From the NCBI GenBank assembly GCA_949516455.1, contig CATILC010000232.1, forward strand, positions 1 to 29,772: a stretch of 29,772 nt of DNA, written 5' to 3'. This DNA is from Flavobacteriia bacterium (GTDB lineage: Bacteria > Bacteroidota > Bacteroidia > Flavobacteriales > Schleiferiaceae). Each line of letters opens with the position of its first letter. Positions within the stretch are counted from its first letter, which is position 1. Both the position numbers and the translations under genes were made by a program. The notes beneath the pieces are model-generated. The model did no database searches, had not been told where the DNA came from, and saw nothing but the letters and a program-made list of their open reading frames with translations. This document shows positions 17,001 to 24,508 of this stretch, in pieces.

Positions 17001-17500
17001 AGCTGAGCATACATATTGTCCCGTGCACTGTTGTAGCTCAGTTGGTTGTAGTTCTGTGCCAGAAGGTTTTGAAGCTGATTCTTCAGCGCCAGACCGCTCA
17101 GTCCCTGGGTGCTGTTGTAGTAGGTCTTGGAATAGTTTCCTTGTCCTTGAAGGGTGACCGGGACGGATCCGTAATGAGAATCGGTGTGGAAGATCAGCGG
17201 AAGTGTATAGTCGATGTTCTGTCGCGGTCTGAAGTAGACCTGCACGTTTCGCTGCCCTCCGGCCGGAATGCTGAAGACCGAATCGCTCAGCCAGCAGATC
17301 TTTCCGCTGAATGGCCAAAAGGCATCGTAGCCATTCACTGATACGGTTTGGTTGCCTTGGTTGTACAGGGTCAGTGTGCGGGTAATTGTGGAATTTTCCG
17401 TTGCCGATCCAAAATTCGTTGCTCCCGATATGATCAGGCTTTGGCCCCATACCGAAAGCGTACAAAAAACCGATGTGAGGATGGACAGGAAGAATCTCAT
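14084..17500 (-). CDS. secreted endonuclease I-family protein with lamin-tail and FG-GAP repeats
   Basis: This is a 1138-residue exported protein. The signal peptide MRFFLSILTSVFCTLSVWGQ sets the start at 17500. Residues 21-120 look like an Ig-like domain. Residues 120-335 form the endonuclease I (EndA/NucM) domain, with the active-site INCEHTMPQSYF (His200) and SDIHCLFPTD, then the family motif GNSARALLYFALRYG. A second Ig-like segment follows (about 340-430). Residues 588-700 form a lamin-tail domain (LIISEYIEGSSNNKCLELTN). Residues 765-1135 carry seven FG repeats (RFGEAVD, LFGASVQ, DFGKEMA, EFGSAMD, RFGHSVC, HFGSVLS, RFGHDLS) as in FG-GAP beta-propellers. The protein ends at SSGN without a type IX C-terminal sorting domain that I can recognise. 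It should degrade extracellular nucleic acid. It starts 54 bases after the TonB-dependent receptor. Confidence 0.88.
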   Translation of the reverse strand: MRFFLSILTSVFCTLSVWGQSLIISGATNFGSATENSTITRTLTLYNQGNQTVSVNGYDAFWPFSGKICWLSDSVFSIPAGGQRNVQVYFRPRQNIDYTLPLIFHTDSHYGSVPVTLQGQGNYSKTYYNSTQGLSGLALKNQLQNLLAQNYNQLSYNSARDNMYAQLDNYQGAVSCVYTGRTAFFSTRSGANANNINCEHTMPQSYFGSAFPMQSDIHCLFPTDATANSVRSNYPFGHVSNPTWQNGGSKYASGLFEPRNVQKGNSARALLYFALRYGDYQNFISGMESVLRQWHLNDPPDAAEQTRNQGIYQLQNNRNPLVDYPQMEERLGSFTGQADLNPVSDWQVSPDTLWLGENEQACISLINTGDQNLQLSGTSGQNANFQLGNVPGQIGAYQSYCLTVDATGNTAFGPTALNISSPSHPNRVVYIASNGGGAVGGPTPPSLDGFSADSSGTDKAILTLDKPNAGHGTDWDGTIVFLSEQPINGIWQQNSQKAALYSPSLTMGAGSSASVSGGSAYCVYNSQNAQDAQLVVTGLQAGTTYYAQAFLYAVQSGSTDAMGAALSDQLQTRSAAGQGGSGNCSGGLIISEYIEGSSNNKCLELTNTSDSTLDLSDFVLYTAYNATGFSGSRSLSGTLNAGAQFVVCNSSAAPAFLNRADAVSGSGSALSFNGNDLTSLIDLATGDTIDRIGDPNNRGANHTIVDDGIVHDIQNVTLVRADSIRDGRAHWSRLRSQWHALSNNTYDSLGSHSLQACAATAVQIVPYAYSPFRDRFGEAVDIDQNWAVSGSPGRPGNYAELYDSVDHGFLDDLGAAYVFHLKNGQWLEWQRLLAMDRDASDLFGASVQIYSDQISVAAPGESNSGKVYLHRLNSLGQWVPEATLQPQNLQDGQDFGKEMALDGNTLIVSAPNLQPELFIYQEQTSGWTLTATESSFSSLATSEFGSAMDLKNDTVVVGAPGHNGQGSVVLYRLVNGSLAIIQQLFASDGSSGRRFGHSVCRDGNQLLVGDPNAEKVYLFEINGSTWTETQILQAPQPKGGDHFGSVLSYSLQSGKLLIGAEGADDGAGQVHEYTWNGSSFVHQGVIAAPDAAAGMRFGHDLSEGAGNVLIGAPLSRYSPNSASSSNHGAVYFNLSSGN

Positions 17501-17554
17501 AGTGCTTTCGAAGCTACGGAGATTTTCAGGCCTGTTCAAAGCCGTTTTAGGAAC

Positions 17555-19882
17555 CTACCAGCCAAAGACCAAACCTACTGTCGGCATCACCGGCAGCTGA
17601 TCCACGCGTTTGTTCTCGACGCGGTCGTAGTAGAAGATGTTGTCGCGGTTCAGCATATTGGTGGCTCCTGCATTGAGCTCCAATCGGCTGTATTCGCCGA
17701 ATTTCCAGGTCTTCTTTGCGCTGATGTCAAAACGGTGGTAATTGGGCAGGCGGAAGCTGTTCAGATCGCCATACAGATCCTTGATCTCGCCGTTTTCGGT
17801 GGTGAAATCGTAGTCCACTCCAGGTGTTCCGTCCGACATGGTGAAGGGTTGCCCGTTGATCGATCCGCGTCTTGGGGTGAAGGGGAAGCCCGACCCGAAG
17901 TTGTAGCGGGCGCTGACCTCCCACGAACGCTCTTTCCCAAAGGTGTAAGTACTCACCAGATTGAGGTTGTGTCTGCGGTCGAAGGGTGGGTAGTATTCGC
18001 GAACGCCATCGTCCCGGGTCACGATGCTGTAGCTGTAGGCCGCCCAGAGGTACCACGATCGGTACTCTGCCTTGACCAGAAGATCGATCCCGCGGGCCAG
18101 TCCCTGTTCGACAATGAAGTCCTTTCGCAGGATCTCGGGCTTGGTAAAGTCGTCGCTGTCGTACAGCTTGTTCCGGTTGATGTTGGTGATCTGGTTGAAG
18201 TCCTTGACATAGACTTCGAGGTTGAGGTCGATGTGGTCATCCACATCGTATTCAAAACCGAGGATGGCGTGACGTGCCAGTTGCAAACGGTTATCGGAAT
18301 ACTTTTCTGGAATGTCTTCAGGGCCAGAGAGGAAGCCGTAGAAGAGATTCACCACATCCCTGTCGGAATTGGCTGCCACGAGGTTCTGTGAGTAGTATCC
18401 TCCAGAGGCCTTGATGCGGAAGCGCTCATTGGCCCGGTATTTCATTCCGATCCGTGGTTCCAGAGAAAATTCGCTCAGGCTGCCGTAGTAGTGGGCATGT
18501 ACTCCAGGCTCGATCAGCCAGCGCTGACCCAGGTCGGCCTTGTAGCGAAAATAACCGGCCAGTTCGGTGGTGTTCTCCGTCTGGGAAATGGTCCGTCCCA
18601 ACTGATTGCTGAAACGGAAATCCGTCCGGTATCCGATCGCAGTGAATCCATAGCGGAATTCATCATTTTCCCTCAGGTAATAAGTAAAGTCCAAGCCGCC
18701 ATTGAAACCAGAGATCGAACTGCTCCTTGGCATACCGTTGCTCTGCTGCTGCTCTATGGCGTAATTGGAATAGGCCAGATTCCCTTTCAGGACAAGGGCG
18801 GAGGCAACGGGAATGGCCCGAAAGTCAAAGCCCATGCCCTGGCTGTCCCAGCCGATCCGATTGCCCATGCTGATCCGGACATCATCGACGAATTTGAAGC
18901 CGAAGAGATTCACATTGGATCCATTGGTAGCTGTGCTTGAAAGCTTGCCGTAGATGTCCGTAAAACTGAAGGGAAGTCCGTCGAACTCAGTCTCAACATA
19001 GGGATAGAATACAGATGAAGACTGATCCAAATAGGAGGTCTTCCCGGAGATCACATAGGAAACACTGGATCGCTTGGCGCCTTCCTTTTTGAACAAAGGC
19101 CCTTCGAGCATGAGCTTGGCGCTGTAGGTGGAGGCACTTGCCTTTCCTGCGAATCGCTTCTGATTTCCCGCCCGGGTGCGGATGTCCATCACCGATGAGG
19201 TGCGCCCCCCATATTCGGCGTTGAACCCGCCGGTATAGACATCTGCAGACTGGATCAGATCCACATCAAAGACACTGAAAAAGCCAATGGAGTGGAAGGG
19301 ATTGTAAATGATCATATTGTCCAGCATGACCAGATTCTGAATGGGTGCGCCACCACGGATGTAGAGCTGTCCGCCCTGATCGCCTGTGGTCACTACACCC
19401 GGTAGGACCTGAATGGCGCGAACCAGGTCTGCATCGCCCCCGACAGAGAACTGCGTGATCTTCTTTGGGGAGAGCTGAACGACACTGGTCATCACTTGTT
19501 TTTTCATCTTCTGCCGGTCGGCTTTGACTTCCACATCCCGAAGTATGGTCTGTTCCTCCTCCAGAAAAAACTTGACATCGCTGATGCGATTGGCTCTGAC
19601 TTTCACTTTTTGTGTCTGCTCCTTGTGGCCGATGAATTGCACGCGGAGGCTATGCTCTCCTATGGGTATGTCATTCAGGATGAATAAGCCATCCGAATTT
19701 GTCGTGGTCACCCATTGGCTGCCTTCGATGCGCACGGCGGCGTAAGGAATGGGTAGGTCGGTCGATGCCTCCTGAACGAATCCGCGGATCTTTCCGGTCG
19801 ACTGGCCATGTGCGGTGTGAAGAACAAGGCCAAAAAATAGCCACAATAAATTCTTCCGAAAGGCCGGTGCTGTTTTTCTCAT
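17555..19882 (-). CDS. TonB-dependent receptor with carboxypeptidase-like regulatory domain
   Basis: The protein has 775 residues. After a signal peptide (about residues 1-28) comes a carboxypeptidase-like regulatory domain (GKIRGFVQEASTDLPIPYAAV, about 30-110) as in most Bacteroidota outer-membrane receptors. A plug domain follows with LVRAIQVLPGVVTTGDQGGQLYIRGGAP and NLVMLDNMIIYNP. The remainder is beta-barrel, with alternating aromatic strands and a C-terminal strand ending LPVMPTVGLVFGW. It imports a bound substrate across the outer membrane using TonB energy. No SusD partner is next to it, so it is unlikely to be a SusC-type glycan importer; a metal chelate or a peptide is possible, but nothing here decides. 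I start at the ATG at 19882 rather than a TTG three codons upstream. Confidence 0.93.
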   Translation of the reverse strand: MRKTAPAFRKNLLWLFFGLVLHTAHGQSTGKIRGFVQEASTDLPIPYAAVRIEGSQWVTTTNSDGLFILNDIPIGEHSLRVQFIGHKEQTQKVKVRANRISDVKFFLEEEQTILRDVEVKADRQKMKKQVMTSVVQLSPKKITQFSVGGDADLVRAIQVLPGVVTTGDQGGQLYIRGGAPIQNLVMLDNMIIYNPFHSIGFFSVFDVDLIQSADVYTGGFNAEYGGRTSSVMDIRTRAGNQKRFAGKASASTYSAKLMLEGPLFKKEGAKRSSVSYVISGKTSYLDQSSSVFYPYVETEFDGLPFSFTDIYGKLSSTATNGSNVNLFGFKFVDDVRISMGNRIGWDSQGMGFDFRAIPVASALVLKGNLAYSNYAIEQQQSNGMPRSSSISGFNGGLDFTYYLRENDEFRYGFTAIGYRTDFRFSNQLGRTISQTENTTELAGYFRYKADLGQRWLIEPGVHAHYYGSLSEFSLEPRIGMKYRANERFRIKASGGYYSQNLVAANSDRDVVNLFYGFLSGPEDIPEKYSDNRLQLARHAILGFEYDVDDHIDLNLEVYVKDFNQITNINRNKLYDSDDFTKPEILRKDFIVEQGLARGIDLLVKAEYRSWYLWAAYSYSIVTRDDGVREYYPPFDRRHNLNLVSTYTFGKERSWEVSARYNFGSGFPFTPRRGSINGQPFTMSDGTPGVDYDFTTENGEIKDLYGDLNSFRLPNYHRFDISAKKTWKFGEYSRLELNAGATNMLNRDNIFYYDRVENKRVDQLPVMPTVGLVFGW

Positions 19883-19888
19883 GCGGGG

Positions 19889-19896
19889 CAAAAATA
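19889..19896 (-). promoter_or_regulatory. -7 element of the TonB-dependent receptor gene
   Basis: The minus strand reads TATTTTTG, a perfect TAnnTTTG match, ending six bases before the ATG. The mRNA would have a leader of at most a few bases. A TTC about 19 bases upstream could be a degenerate -33 element. Confidence 0.55.
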
Positions 19897-19901
19897 AGGC
19901 T

Positions 19902-20921
19902 TCAGGTGGCTTTTTGAAGATGGATGAGCCGAAGCAATAGTTCCTTGAGCCATTCAGAAGAAGAGGTGGTTCCGCTGTTCACTCCCTTGAGCCTTCTGTC
20001 GTATTCAAGAAGCAGTTTCATGGCGGCCACACTGGCCTTCAGGGGGAAGCGCCTTGCGGCTTCCTGATACTCCTGCAGTAAAAATGGAGCCACACCGATC
20101 TCCGACGCGGCCTGATTTCTCTTCTCGGGGGCCACAGAGTGCAGGCGGATGATCTTCTCAAAATAGGTGAACAGAATGCTCACCACCATGATGGGGTTGA
20201 GCTCCTTTGGATTGGCGGCAGCATAAAAAGCGATCTGCATCACTCTTTTTTGATCCCCCCGGGAGAGTGCCTTGGTCAGTTCGAACACATTGAAGTCCCG
20301 ATGGATCCCGATCTGTTCAGCCACCTGCTGCCCATCGATGGCTTGTCCGTCTTTGGCGGCGATCTTGAGTTTTTCGAGCTCTGAGTAGATGCGGCCGAGA
20401 TCGCTGCCCAGATATTCCGCAATGATGTGGATGCCTTGAGGGTCGAGGCGCAATCCATTTCGTTGCGCATGCGCTCCGATCCATGCAGGCAGTTGATTGT
20501 CGTACAGCTTCTTGCTTTGGAAATAAACCGCAGACTTCTTGAGTGTCTTGCTGAGTTTCATCCGCCCGTCCAACTTCTTTCCCTTGTATCCAAAGGCCAG
20601 CACGGTCGTTGGGTTGGGCCCGTCCAGGTAGGTCTCAAGCAACTCCAGATCCGATTTGCGCAGGTGCTGGGCCTCCCGGACAAGTACAAGCACGCGCTCG
20701 GACATCATGGGAAACCTTTTGGCTTCGGAGAGGATATCGGCCATCTGGGTCTCTTTGCCGTAGAGGATGCTTTGATTGAAGGATTTCTCCGCTTCGGAAA
20801 CCACTTTCTCTTCGAGGCGATCCAGTATGTCATCGATGAAAAAAGACTCATCCCCCTCCAGAAAATACACCGGCGAAAAGCGGCCAGCATCTATGTCGGA
20901 GATGATCTGATCATGGGTCAT
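19902..20921 (-). CDS. holA: DNA polymerase III subunit delta
   Basis: A 339-residue protein with the HolA layout. The N-terminal part has PVYFLEGDESFFIDDILDRL (about 18-37), where other clamp-loader subunits have a P-loop that delta lacks. ERVLVLVREAQHLRKSD and the helical GSDLGRIYSELEKLKIAA follow. The C-terminal region (about 210-339) is the helical collar, ending in LLLRLIHLQKA. Delta opens the sliding clamp within the replicative clamp loader. It diverges from the HsdR_N-type gene across 38 bases, and its promoter element sits directly before the ATG. The TonB receptor gene begins 19 bases downstream on the same strand with its own promoter. Confidence 0.93.
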   Translation of the reverse strand: MTHDQIISDIDAGRFSPVYFLEGDESFFIDDILDRLEEKVVSEAEKSFNQSILYGKETQMADILSEAKRFPMMSERVLVLVREAQHLRKSDLELLETYLDGPNPTTVLAFGYKGKKLDGRMKLSKTLKKSAVYFQSKKLYDNQLPAWIGAHAQRNGLRLDPQGIHIIAEYLGSDLGRIYSELEKLKIAAKDGQAIDGQQVAEQIGIHRDFNVFELTKALSRGDQKRVMQIAFYAAANPKELNPIMVVSILFTYFEKIIRLHSVAPEKRNQAASEIGVAPFLLQEYQEAARRFPLKASVAAMKLLLEYDRRLKGVNSGTTSSSEWLKELLLRLIHLQKAT

Positions 20922-20925
20922 GGCC

Positions 20926-20933
20926 CAAAGGTA
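20926..20933 (-). promoter_or_regulatory. -7 element of holA, predicting a leaderless mRNA
   Basis: The minus strand reads TACCTTTG, a perfect TAnnTTTG match, ending four bases (GGCC) before the holA ATG. The geometry is identical to rlmD and corA. Confidence 0.6.
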
Positions 20934-20959
20934 GTCTGCTTCTTTGCGATCTTCGCTGC

Positions 20960-21412
20960 ATGCAATTGCCGGAATTGGAACTGCCCGAGCACCCTCAGCG
21001 TTTGCGCGAGACGGACGGGCATCGTGAGATATGGGATCCCATCAGACGGCAATTCCTCAAGCTGACGCCCGAGGAATGGGTCCGCCAGAACCTGCGCGCT
21101 CACTTGGTCATAGACAAAGGATTTCCGGAACAACTCATGCAAATGGAACGCGGGCTGAAGCTCAATGGAATGCAACGAAGGACCGATCTATGCGTGTATC
21201 GGCAGTCCCGCTGCGTGTTGCTCATCGAGTGCAAGGCACCCAGTGTGCGGCTCGATCAAAAGGCATTCGATCAGCTCAACAGATACAATCTGGTCATCAA
21301 AGCGCCGTGGGTGCTCCTGAGCAATGGCATCCATCATATTGTGGCGCATATAGAAGAATCAGGACCGGTTTTCGTCCAAGACATCCCTCATTACAACGAC
21401 CTTACACAATGA
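20960..21412 (+). CDS. stand-alone HsdR N-terminal-type protein (PD-(D/E)xK nuclease fold)
   Basis: The protein has 150 residues. The pattern REIWDPIRRQFLKLTPEEWVRQN near the start, then RRTDLCVY (Asp76) and VLLIECKAP (Glu90, Lys92), is the D...ExK nuclease signature found in the N-terminal domain of type I restriction subunit R (HSDR_N). Here it stands alone with no helicase, specificity or modification subunit. Such short proteins are common beside holA in Bacteroidota and their function is not known; nuclease activity is suggested by the residues but not shown. Its stop overlaps the start of the next methyltransferase in ATGA, implying translational coupling. No clear promoter is seen; a poor match ends 13 bases before the start. 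Confidence 0.83.
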   Translation: MQLPELELPEHPQRLRETDGHREIWDPIRRQFLKLTPEEWVRQNLRAHLVIDKGFPEQLMQMERGLKLNGMQRRTDLCVYRQSRCVLLIECKAPSVRLDQKAFDQLNRYNLVIKAPWVLLSNGIHHIVAHIEESGPVFVQDIPHYNDLTQ

Positions 21413-22557
21413 AGAAGTGCTACCTGAAAAAAGGCAAGGACCGAAGCGTATTGCGCGGGCATCCCTGGGTGTTCTCCGGGGCGCTCAAGGCCGAAGTGGA
21501 AAAAGCAGGGGAGTGGATGGAACTCTGCGATCATCAAGGGACGTCTCTGGGTTTGGGTTTCACCGAGAACGGAAGCATTGCCTTCAAGTCGATCGGAAGC
21601 GCTTTTCCTTCACCAGAGCAGGCCATAGTCACAAGGCTGCAAGAGGCGCATACCCTGCGAAAGGACCAAGGGCTTGTGGATCGAAAGGATCTGGACATCT
21701 ACCGCTTGTTCTTTGCAGAAGGTGATGGTCTTCCTGGATTGATCATCGACAGCTACGGCGCGCACGCCGTTGTGCAGATCCACTCCCGCGCCTATCTGGA
21801 ACATCTCGAACTCATCACCGAACAACTGGTATTACTGGGCTATCGGGCGGTCTATCTCAGGCAGCGAAGCAGTTTGCGGGATGAAAAGTTGGAAGATGGC
21901 TATCTGATGGGCAAAAGGGAAGAAGAGGTCTTCCTGGAGAACGGTATTCCCTTCCACGTGGACTGGGAACAGGGGCAGAAGACCGGTTTTTTTATCGATC
22001 AGAGAGACAACAGACAGCTGGTCAGGAAGTTGGCATCAGGAAAGAATGTACTCAATCTCTTTTCCTACACCGGTGGCTTCTCATCTTATGCCCTAAAGGG
22101 CGGTGCACGATCAGTGGTGAGCTTGGACAGCTCCCAGGCTGCGGTGGAGATGGCCTGCAGGAATGCCGAGCTGCTCGATGCTGCGCAGAAGCATACAGGC
22201 CTTACTGAGGACGCATTTGATTATCTGAAGAAAATGCCCGAGGGTTTCGATCTGGTCGTTCTCGATCCGCCTGCCTTTGTCAAAAGTCCAAGAAGTCGCC
22301 ATCGGGCAGTGCAGGCCTACAAGCGGATCAACGCATGGGCCATGAAGGCCATGCCTTCTTCTTCCACCTTGCTCACCTTCTCGTGCAGTCAGCACTTGGG
22401 TCGTGAGTTGTTTGCTTCTACCGTCCGGGCGGCGGCCATCGAGAGCGGGAGGGAAGTTCGCTTGCTTCAGCACCTTCAGCAGTCCGTGGATCATCCGAGC
22501 CGAATGGAACATCCGGAGGGCGAATACCTCAAGGGCCTGCTGCTGCAGCTGAAGTGA
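21409..22557 (+). CDS. class I SAM-dependent rRNA methyltransferase (RlmI-like)
   Basis: The 382-residue protein has an N-terminal PUA domain (about residues 1-75, GKDRSVLRGHPWVFSGAL), a central EEHTxx-type region, then a Rossmann methyltransferase domain. Motifs are KTGFFIDQRDNR (about 191-202), NLFSYTGGFSSYAL (about 216-229), LVVLDPPAF (about 282-290) and FSCSQ (about 324-328). This set and the length match RlmI, which makes 5-methylcytidine in 23S rRNA. Target specificity in Bacteroidota is inferred. The ATG at 21409 is chosen because it overlaps the preceding stop by four bases and starts the PUA domain; extension upstream would overlap the preceding gene in another frame. Confidence 0.9.
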   Translation: MKKCYLKKGKDRSVLRGHPWVFSGALKAEVEKAGEWMELCDHQGTSLGLGFTENGSIAFKSIGSAFPSPEQAIVTRLQEAHTLRKDQGLVDRKDLDIYRLFFAEGDGLPGLIIDSYGAHAVVQIHSRAYLEHLELITEQLVLLGYRAVYLRQRSSLRDEKLEDGYLMGKREEEVFLENGIPFHVDWEQGQKTGFFIDQRDNRQLVRKLASGKNVLNLFSYTGGFSSYALKGGARSVVSLDSSQAAVEMACRNAELLDAAQKHTGLTEDAFDYLKKMPEGFDLVVLDPPAFVKSPRSRHRAVQAYKRINAWAMKAMPSSSTLLTFSCSQHLGRELFASTVRAAAIESGREVRLLQHLQQSVDHPSRMEHPEGEYLKGLLLQLK

Positions 22558-22607
22558 TCGCATAGAAGGCTTTTTGTTTCTCAGATTTTTTCCTTCACCT
22601 TGGCCAG

Positions 22608-23474
22608 GTGATAAGATTGGCTCCAACACCGAGTGGTTATTTGCACAAGGGCAACCTTTTTTCCTTTTGGCTCACCCAGGAACTCTCTGCTCATCACGGG
22701 CAGGAACTTATGCTGCGGGTGGACGACCTGGACACCTACCGCGTTCGGGAAGAGTATGTGCAATTCATTTTTGAGGCCCTTCCGTTTTTCGGCATCAGCT
22801 GGCAAATAGGCCCCCGCTCGGCTGCTGATCTCGCGGCTCAGTGGTCGCAGAAGCATCGATTGAAGCAATACAACCATTGCATTGAGCGGCTGCAAAGGGA
22901 TGGACATCTGTTCGCCTGTACATGCAGCCGAAAACAGATGCGCTTATCTGTTGCGTCTTCCGGATGTGTGGGGGATTGCAAACAATCCACTCTTCAGGAT
23001 CCCGGTCTGCCGCACGCCTTTCGACTGAAGACGGGAGGCGATCCCCAGTCCTTCTTGACCTTGGATGGACCGGAGTCCACATTGCATCCTGATCCCGAAA
23101 TGAAAGATTTCGTTGTGCGCCGAAAAGACGGACTGCCGGCCTATCAGATCGCTTCTTTGGTGGATGATCTGCACTTTGGCCCATGGGGCATTGTCCGTGG
23201 ATCGGATCTGCTTCCCTCCACATGGGCTCAGCTGCAGCTGGCCTCCTTGCTCCGTGAGCAGGCTTTTGCCTGCATCCACTTTGTCCACCACGGCCTGATC
23301 GATCGGGCCGATGAAGAGTTGCCCAATGAAAAGTTGTCCAAATCCCATGCAGCGCCAGCGCTCCAACTCACTTCCTCTGCCCGAACTGAATTGAAGGAGG
23401 AATATCTCGTCTGGAAAAGAAAAGAGAAGGCAGCGGCCTATTTGGACCGCAGCCGCGGATCGATGAGGGCATAG
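22608..23474 (+). CDS. glutamyl-Q tRNA(Asp) synthetase-like protein
   Basis: The protein has 288 residues and resembles the catalytic half of glutamyl-tRNA synthetase without the anticodon-binding domain. APTPSGYLHKGN (about 5-16) is the HIGH-type motif. FACTCSRKQ (Cys104, Cys106) with CVGDC (Cys120, Cys124) is the zinc site region. LPNEKLSKS is the KMSKS-type loop. This matches GluQRS (YadB), which attaches glutamate to the queuosine of tRNA-Asp; without a check of the active-site details a truncated GluRS-like role cannot be excluded. The GTG at 22608 is the only start that keeps the leading IRLAPTPSG intact. The last 37 bases overlap the convergent permease gene. Confidence 0.85.
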   Translation: MIRLAPTPSGYLHKGNLFSFWLTQELSAHHGQELMLRVDDLDTYRVREEYVQFIFEALPFFGISWQIGPRSAADLAAQWSQKHRLKQYNHCIERLQRDGHLFACTCSRKQMRLSVASSGCVGDCKQSTLQDPGLPHAFRLKTGGDPQSFLTLDGPESTLHPDPEMKDFVVRRKDGLPAYQIASLVDDLHFGPWGIVRGSDLLPSTWAQLQLASLLREQAFACIHFVHHGLIDRADEELPNEKLSKSHAAPALQLTSSARTELKEEYLVWKRKEKAAAYLDRSRGSMRA

Positions 23475-24508
23475 GTCAGGTCGACCGCAATGTTGACCAG
23501 GACGAAGAGGAGACCAATGATCAATACTGCACCCATCACGACCGGCAGATCAAGCAAGTTCAAAGCTTCTACCAGGGCCTTGCCCAGACCGTTCCATCCA
23601 AAGATGTATTCTACAAATACCGCTCCTGCGAGCATGCTCGCGAACCAGCCTGAAATGGCCGTGACCACTGGGGTCAGTGCGTTGGGCAGCGCGTGCAGCA
23701 AGAAGACGCGCCACTCTTCGATCCCCTTGGATCGCGCGGTGCGTATGTAATCCAGCTGCAATACTTCCAATACGCTGCCTCTGGTCAGCTGAGTGATCAC
23801 GCCCAGAGGACGTATTCCCAAGGTGAGCGCAGGCAGGATCAGATTTTTCCAGCGGATGCGCACGGCCTCTCCGTAGTCGTCCATCTCGTAGAGGCTCCCG
23901 TTCATTTCGAGTCCGGTCCATTCGTGCCAGACGAAGCCAAAAAGCCAGGCGATCAGAATGGCCGAGAAAAAGGAGGGAAGGCTCATGCCCAGGGAGCTCA
24001 ACAACACCAGCACCCGATCCAATGCACCGTCTTTGAAACGGGCAGCCAACAAACCCATCGGGATCCCCAGCAGAATGGCGATCAGAATGGCACTGCATGC
24101 CAAGAGCAGAGTGTTGGGAAGTACTCCGCCCAAGATCCTGCCCACAGAAACACCCGAACGCTGAAAGGATTGTCGGAGGTAGGGCCATTTAAGGGCGAGC
24201 GTCCAGCTGCCGATCTTTCCAATGGCCTTTCCGGAATAGATTTCTTTGTCCCAACGGCCAAAACCGCTTTCCGGATGCAGGCTGATGGGCGAGAGGTCGT
24301 TGAGGTAATAGAGGTATTGCTCCCCAAGTGGTTTGTCAAAGCCGTATCGCTTGTAGATGACCTCCATCAGCTCGCTGTCTTCTTGCTGGCCCATCATCAT
24401 GCGTGCCGGATCTCCAGGCAGAACCGAAAAGAGAAAGAAGACCACCGTCACCACTCCGAAGGCGACAAGGAGCGACTGACCCAAGCGGCTGAACAAATTG
24501 CTCAGCAA
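23438..24508 (-). CDS. ABC transporter permease, OppB/DppB type
   Basis: The protein has 356 residues. The N-terminal SRLGQSLLVAFGVVTVVFFLFSVLPGDPARMMM is the first membrane helix and LPGDPA signature of OppB/DppB permeases. More membrane segments follow, with the cytoplasmic coupling region DYIRTARSKGIEEWRVFLLHALPNALTPV, and the C-terminus is ALIDPRLRSK. It should form half of a peptide or nickel importer channel. No partner permease (OppC), ATPase or binding protein is in the window. The start is a TTG directly after the stop of the upstream gene and in the same frame; the first ATG lies beyond helix 1, so TTG is preferred. Three tightly spaced genes form the operon DUF1599-DoxX-permease. 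Confidence 0.87.
   Translation of the reverse strand: MLSNLFSRLGQSLLVAFGVVTVVFFLFSVLPGDPARMMMGQQEDSELMEVIYKRYGFDKPLGEQYLYYLNDLSPISLHPESGFGRWDKEIYSGKAIGKIGSWTLALKWPYLRQSFQRSGVSVGRILGGVLPNTLLLACSAILIAILLGIPMGLLAARFKDGALDRVLVLLSSLGMSLPSFFSAILIAWLFGFVWHEWTGLEMNGSLYEMDDYGEAVRIRWKNLILPALTLGIRPLGVITQLTRGSVLEVLQLDYIRTARSKGIEEWRVFLLHALPNALTPVVTAISGWFASMLAGAVFVEYIFGWNGLGKALVEALNLLDLPVVMGAVLIIGLLFVLVNIAVDLTYALIDPRLRSK

Noticed and set aside
15726..17465. 579-codon open frame on the minus strand inside the endonuclease gene
   Set aside because: It lies in a second frame of the same strand as the 1138-residue endonuclease. Its product is rich in Arg, Gln, Pro and His, with no motif, as expected from a shifted frame in GC-moderate DNA.
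17348..18391. 347-codon plus-strand open frame opposite the TonB receptor and endonuclease start
   Set aside because: It is antisense to both a signal peptide and a beta-barrel with clear motifs; no motif of its own.
19883..19891. TTG start of the TonB receptor three codons upstream
   Set aside because: The ATG at 19882 is directly followed by a good signal peptide; the TTG overlaps the promoter element.
22596..22603. CACCTTGG as a leaderless-type promoter for the GluQRS-like gene
   Set aside because: Spacing to the GTG is four bases as at rlmD, but it has two mismatches to TAnnTTTG, too weak to list as a feature.
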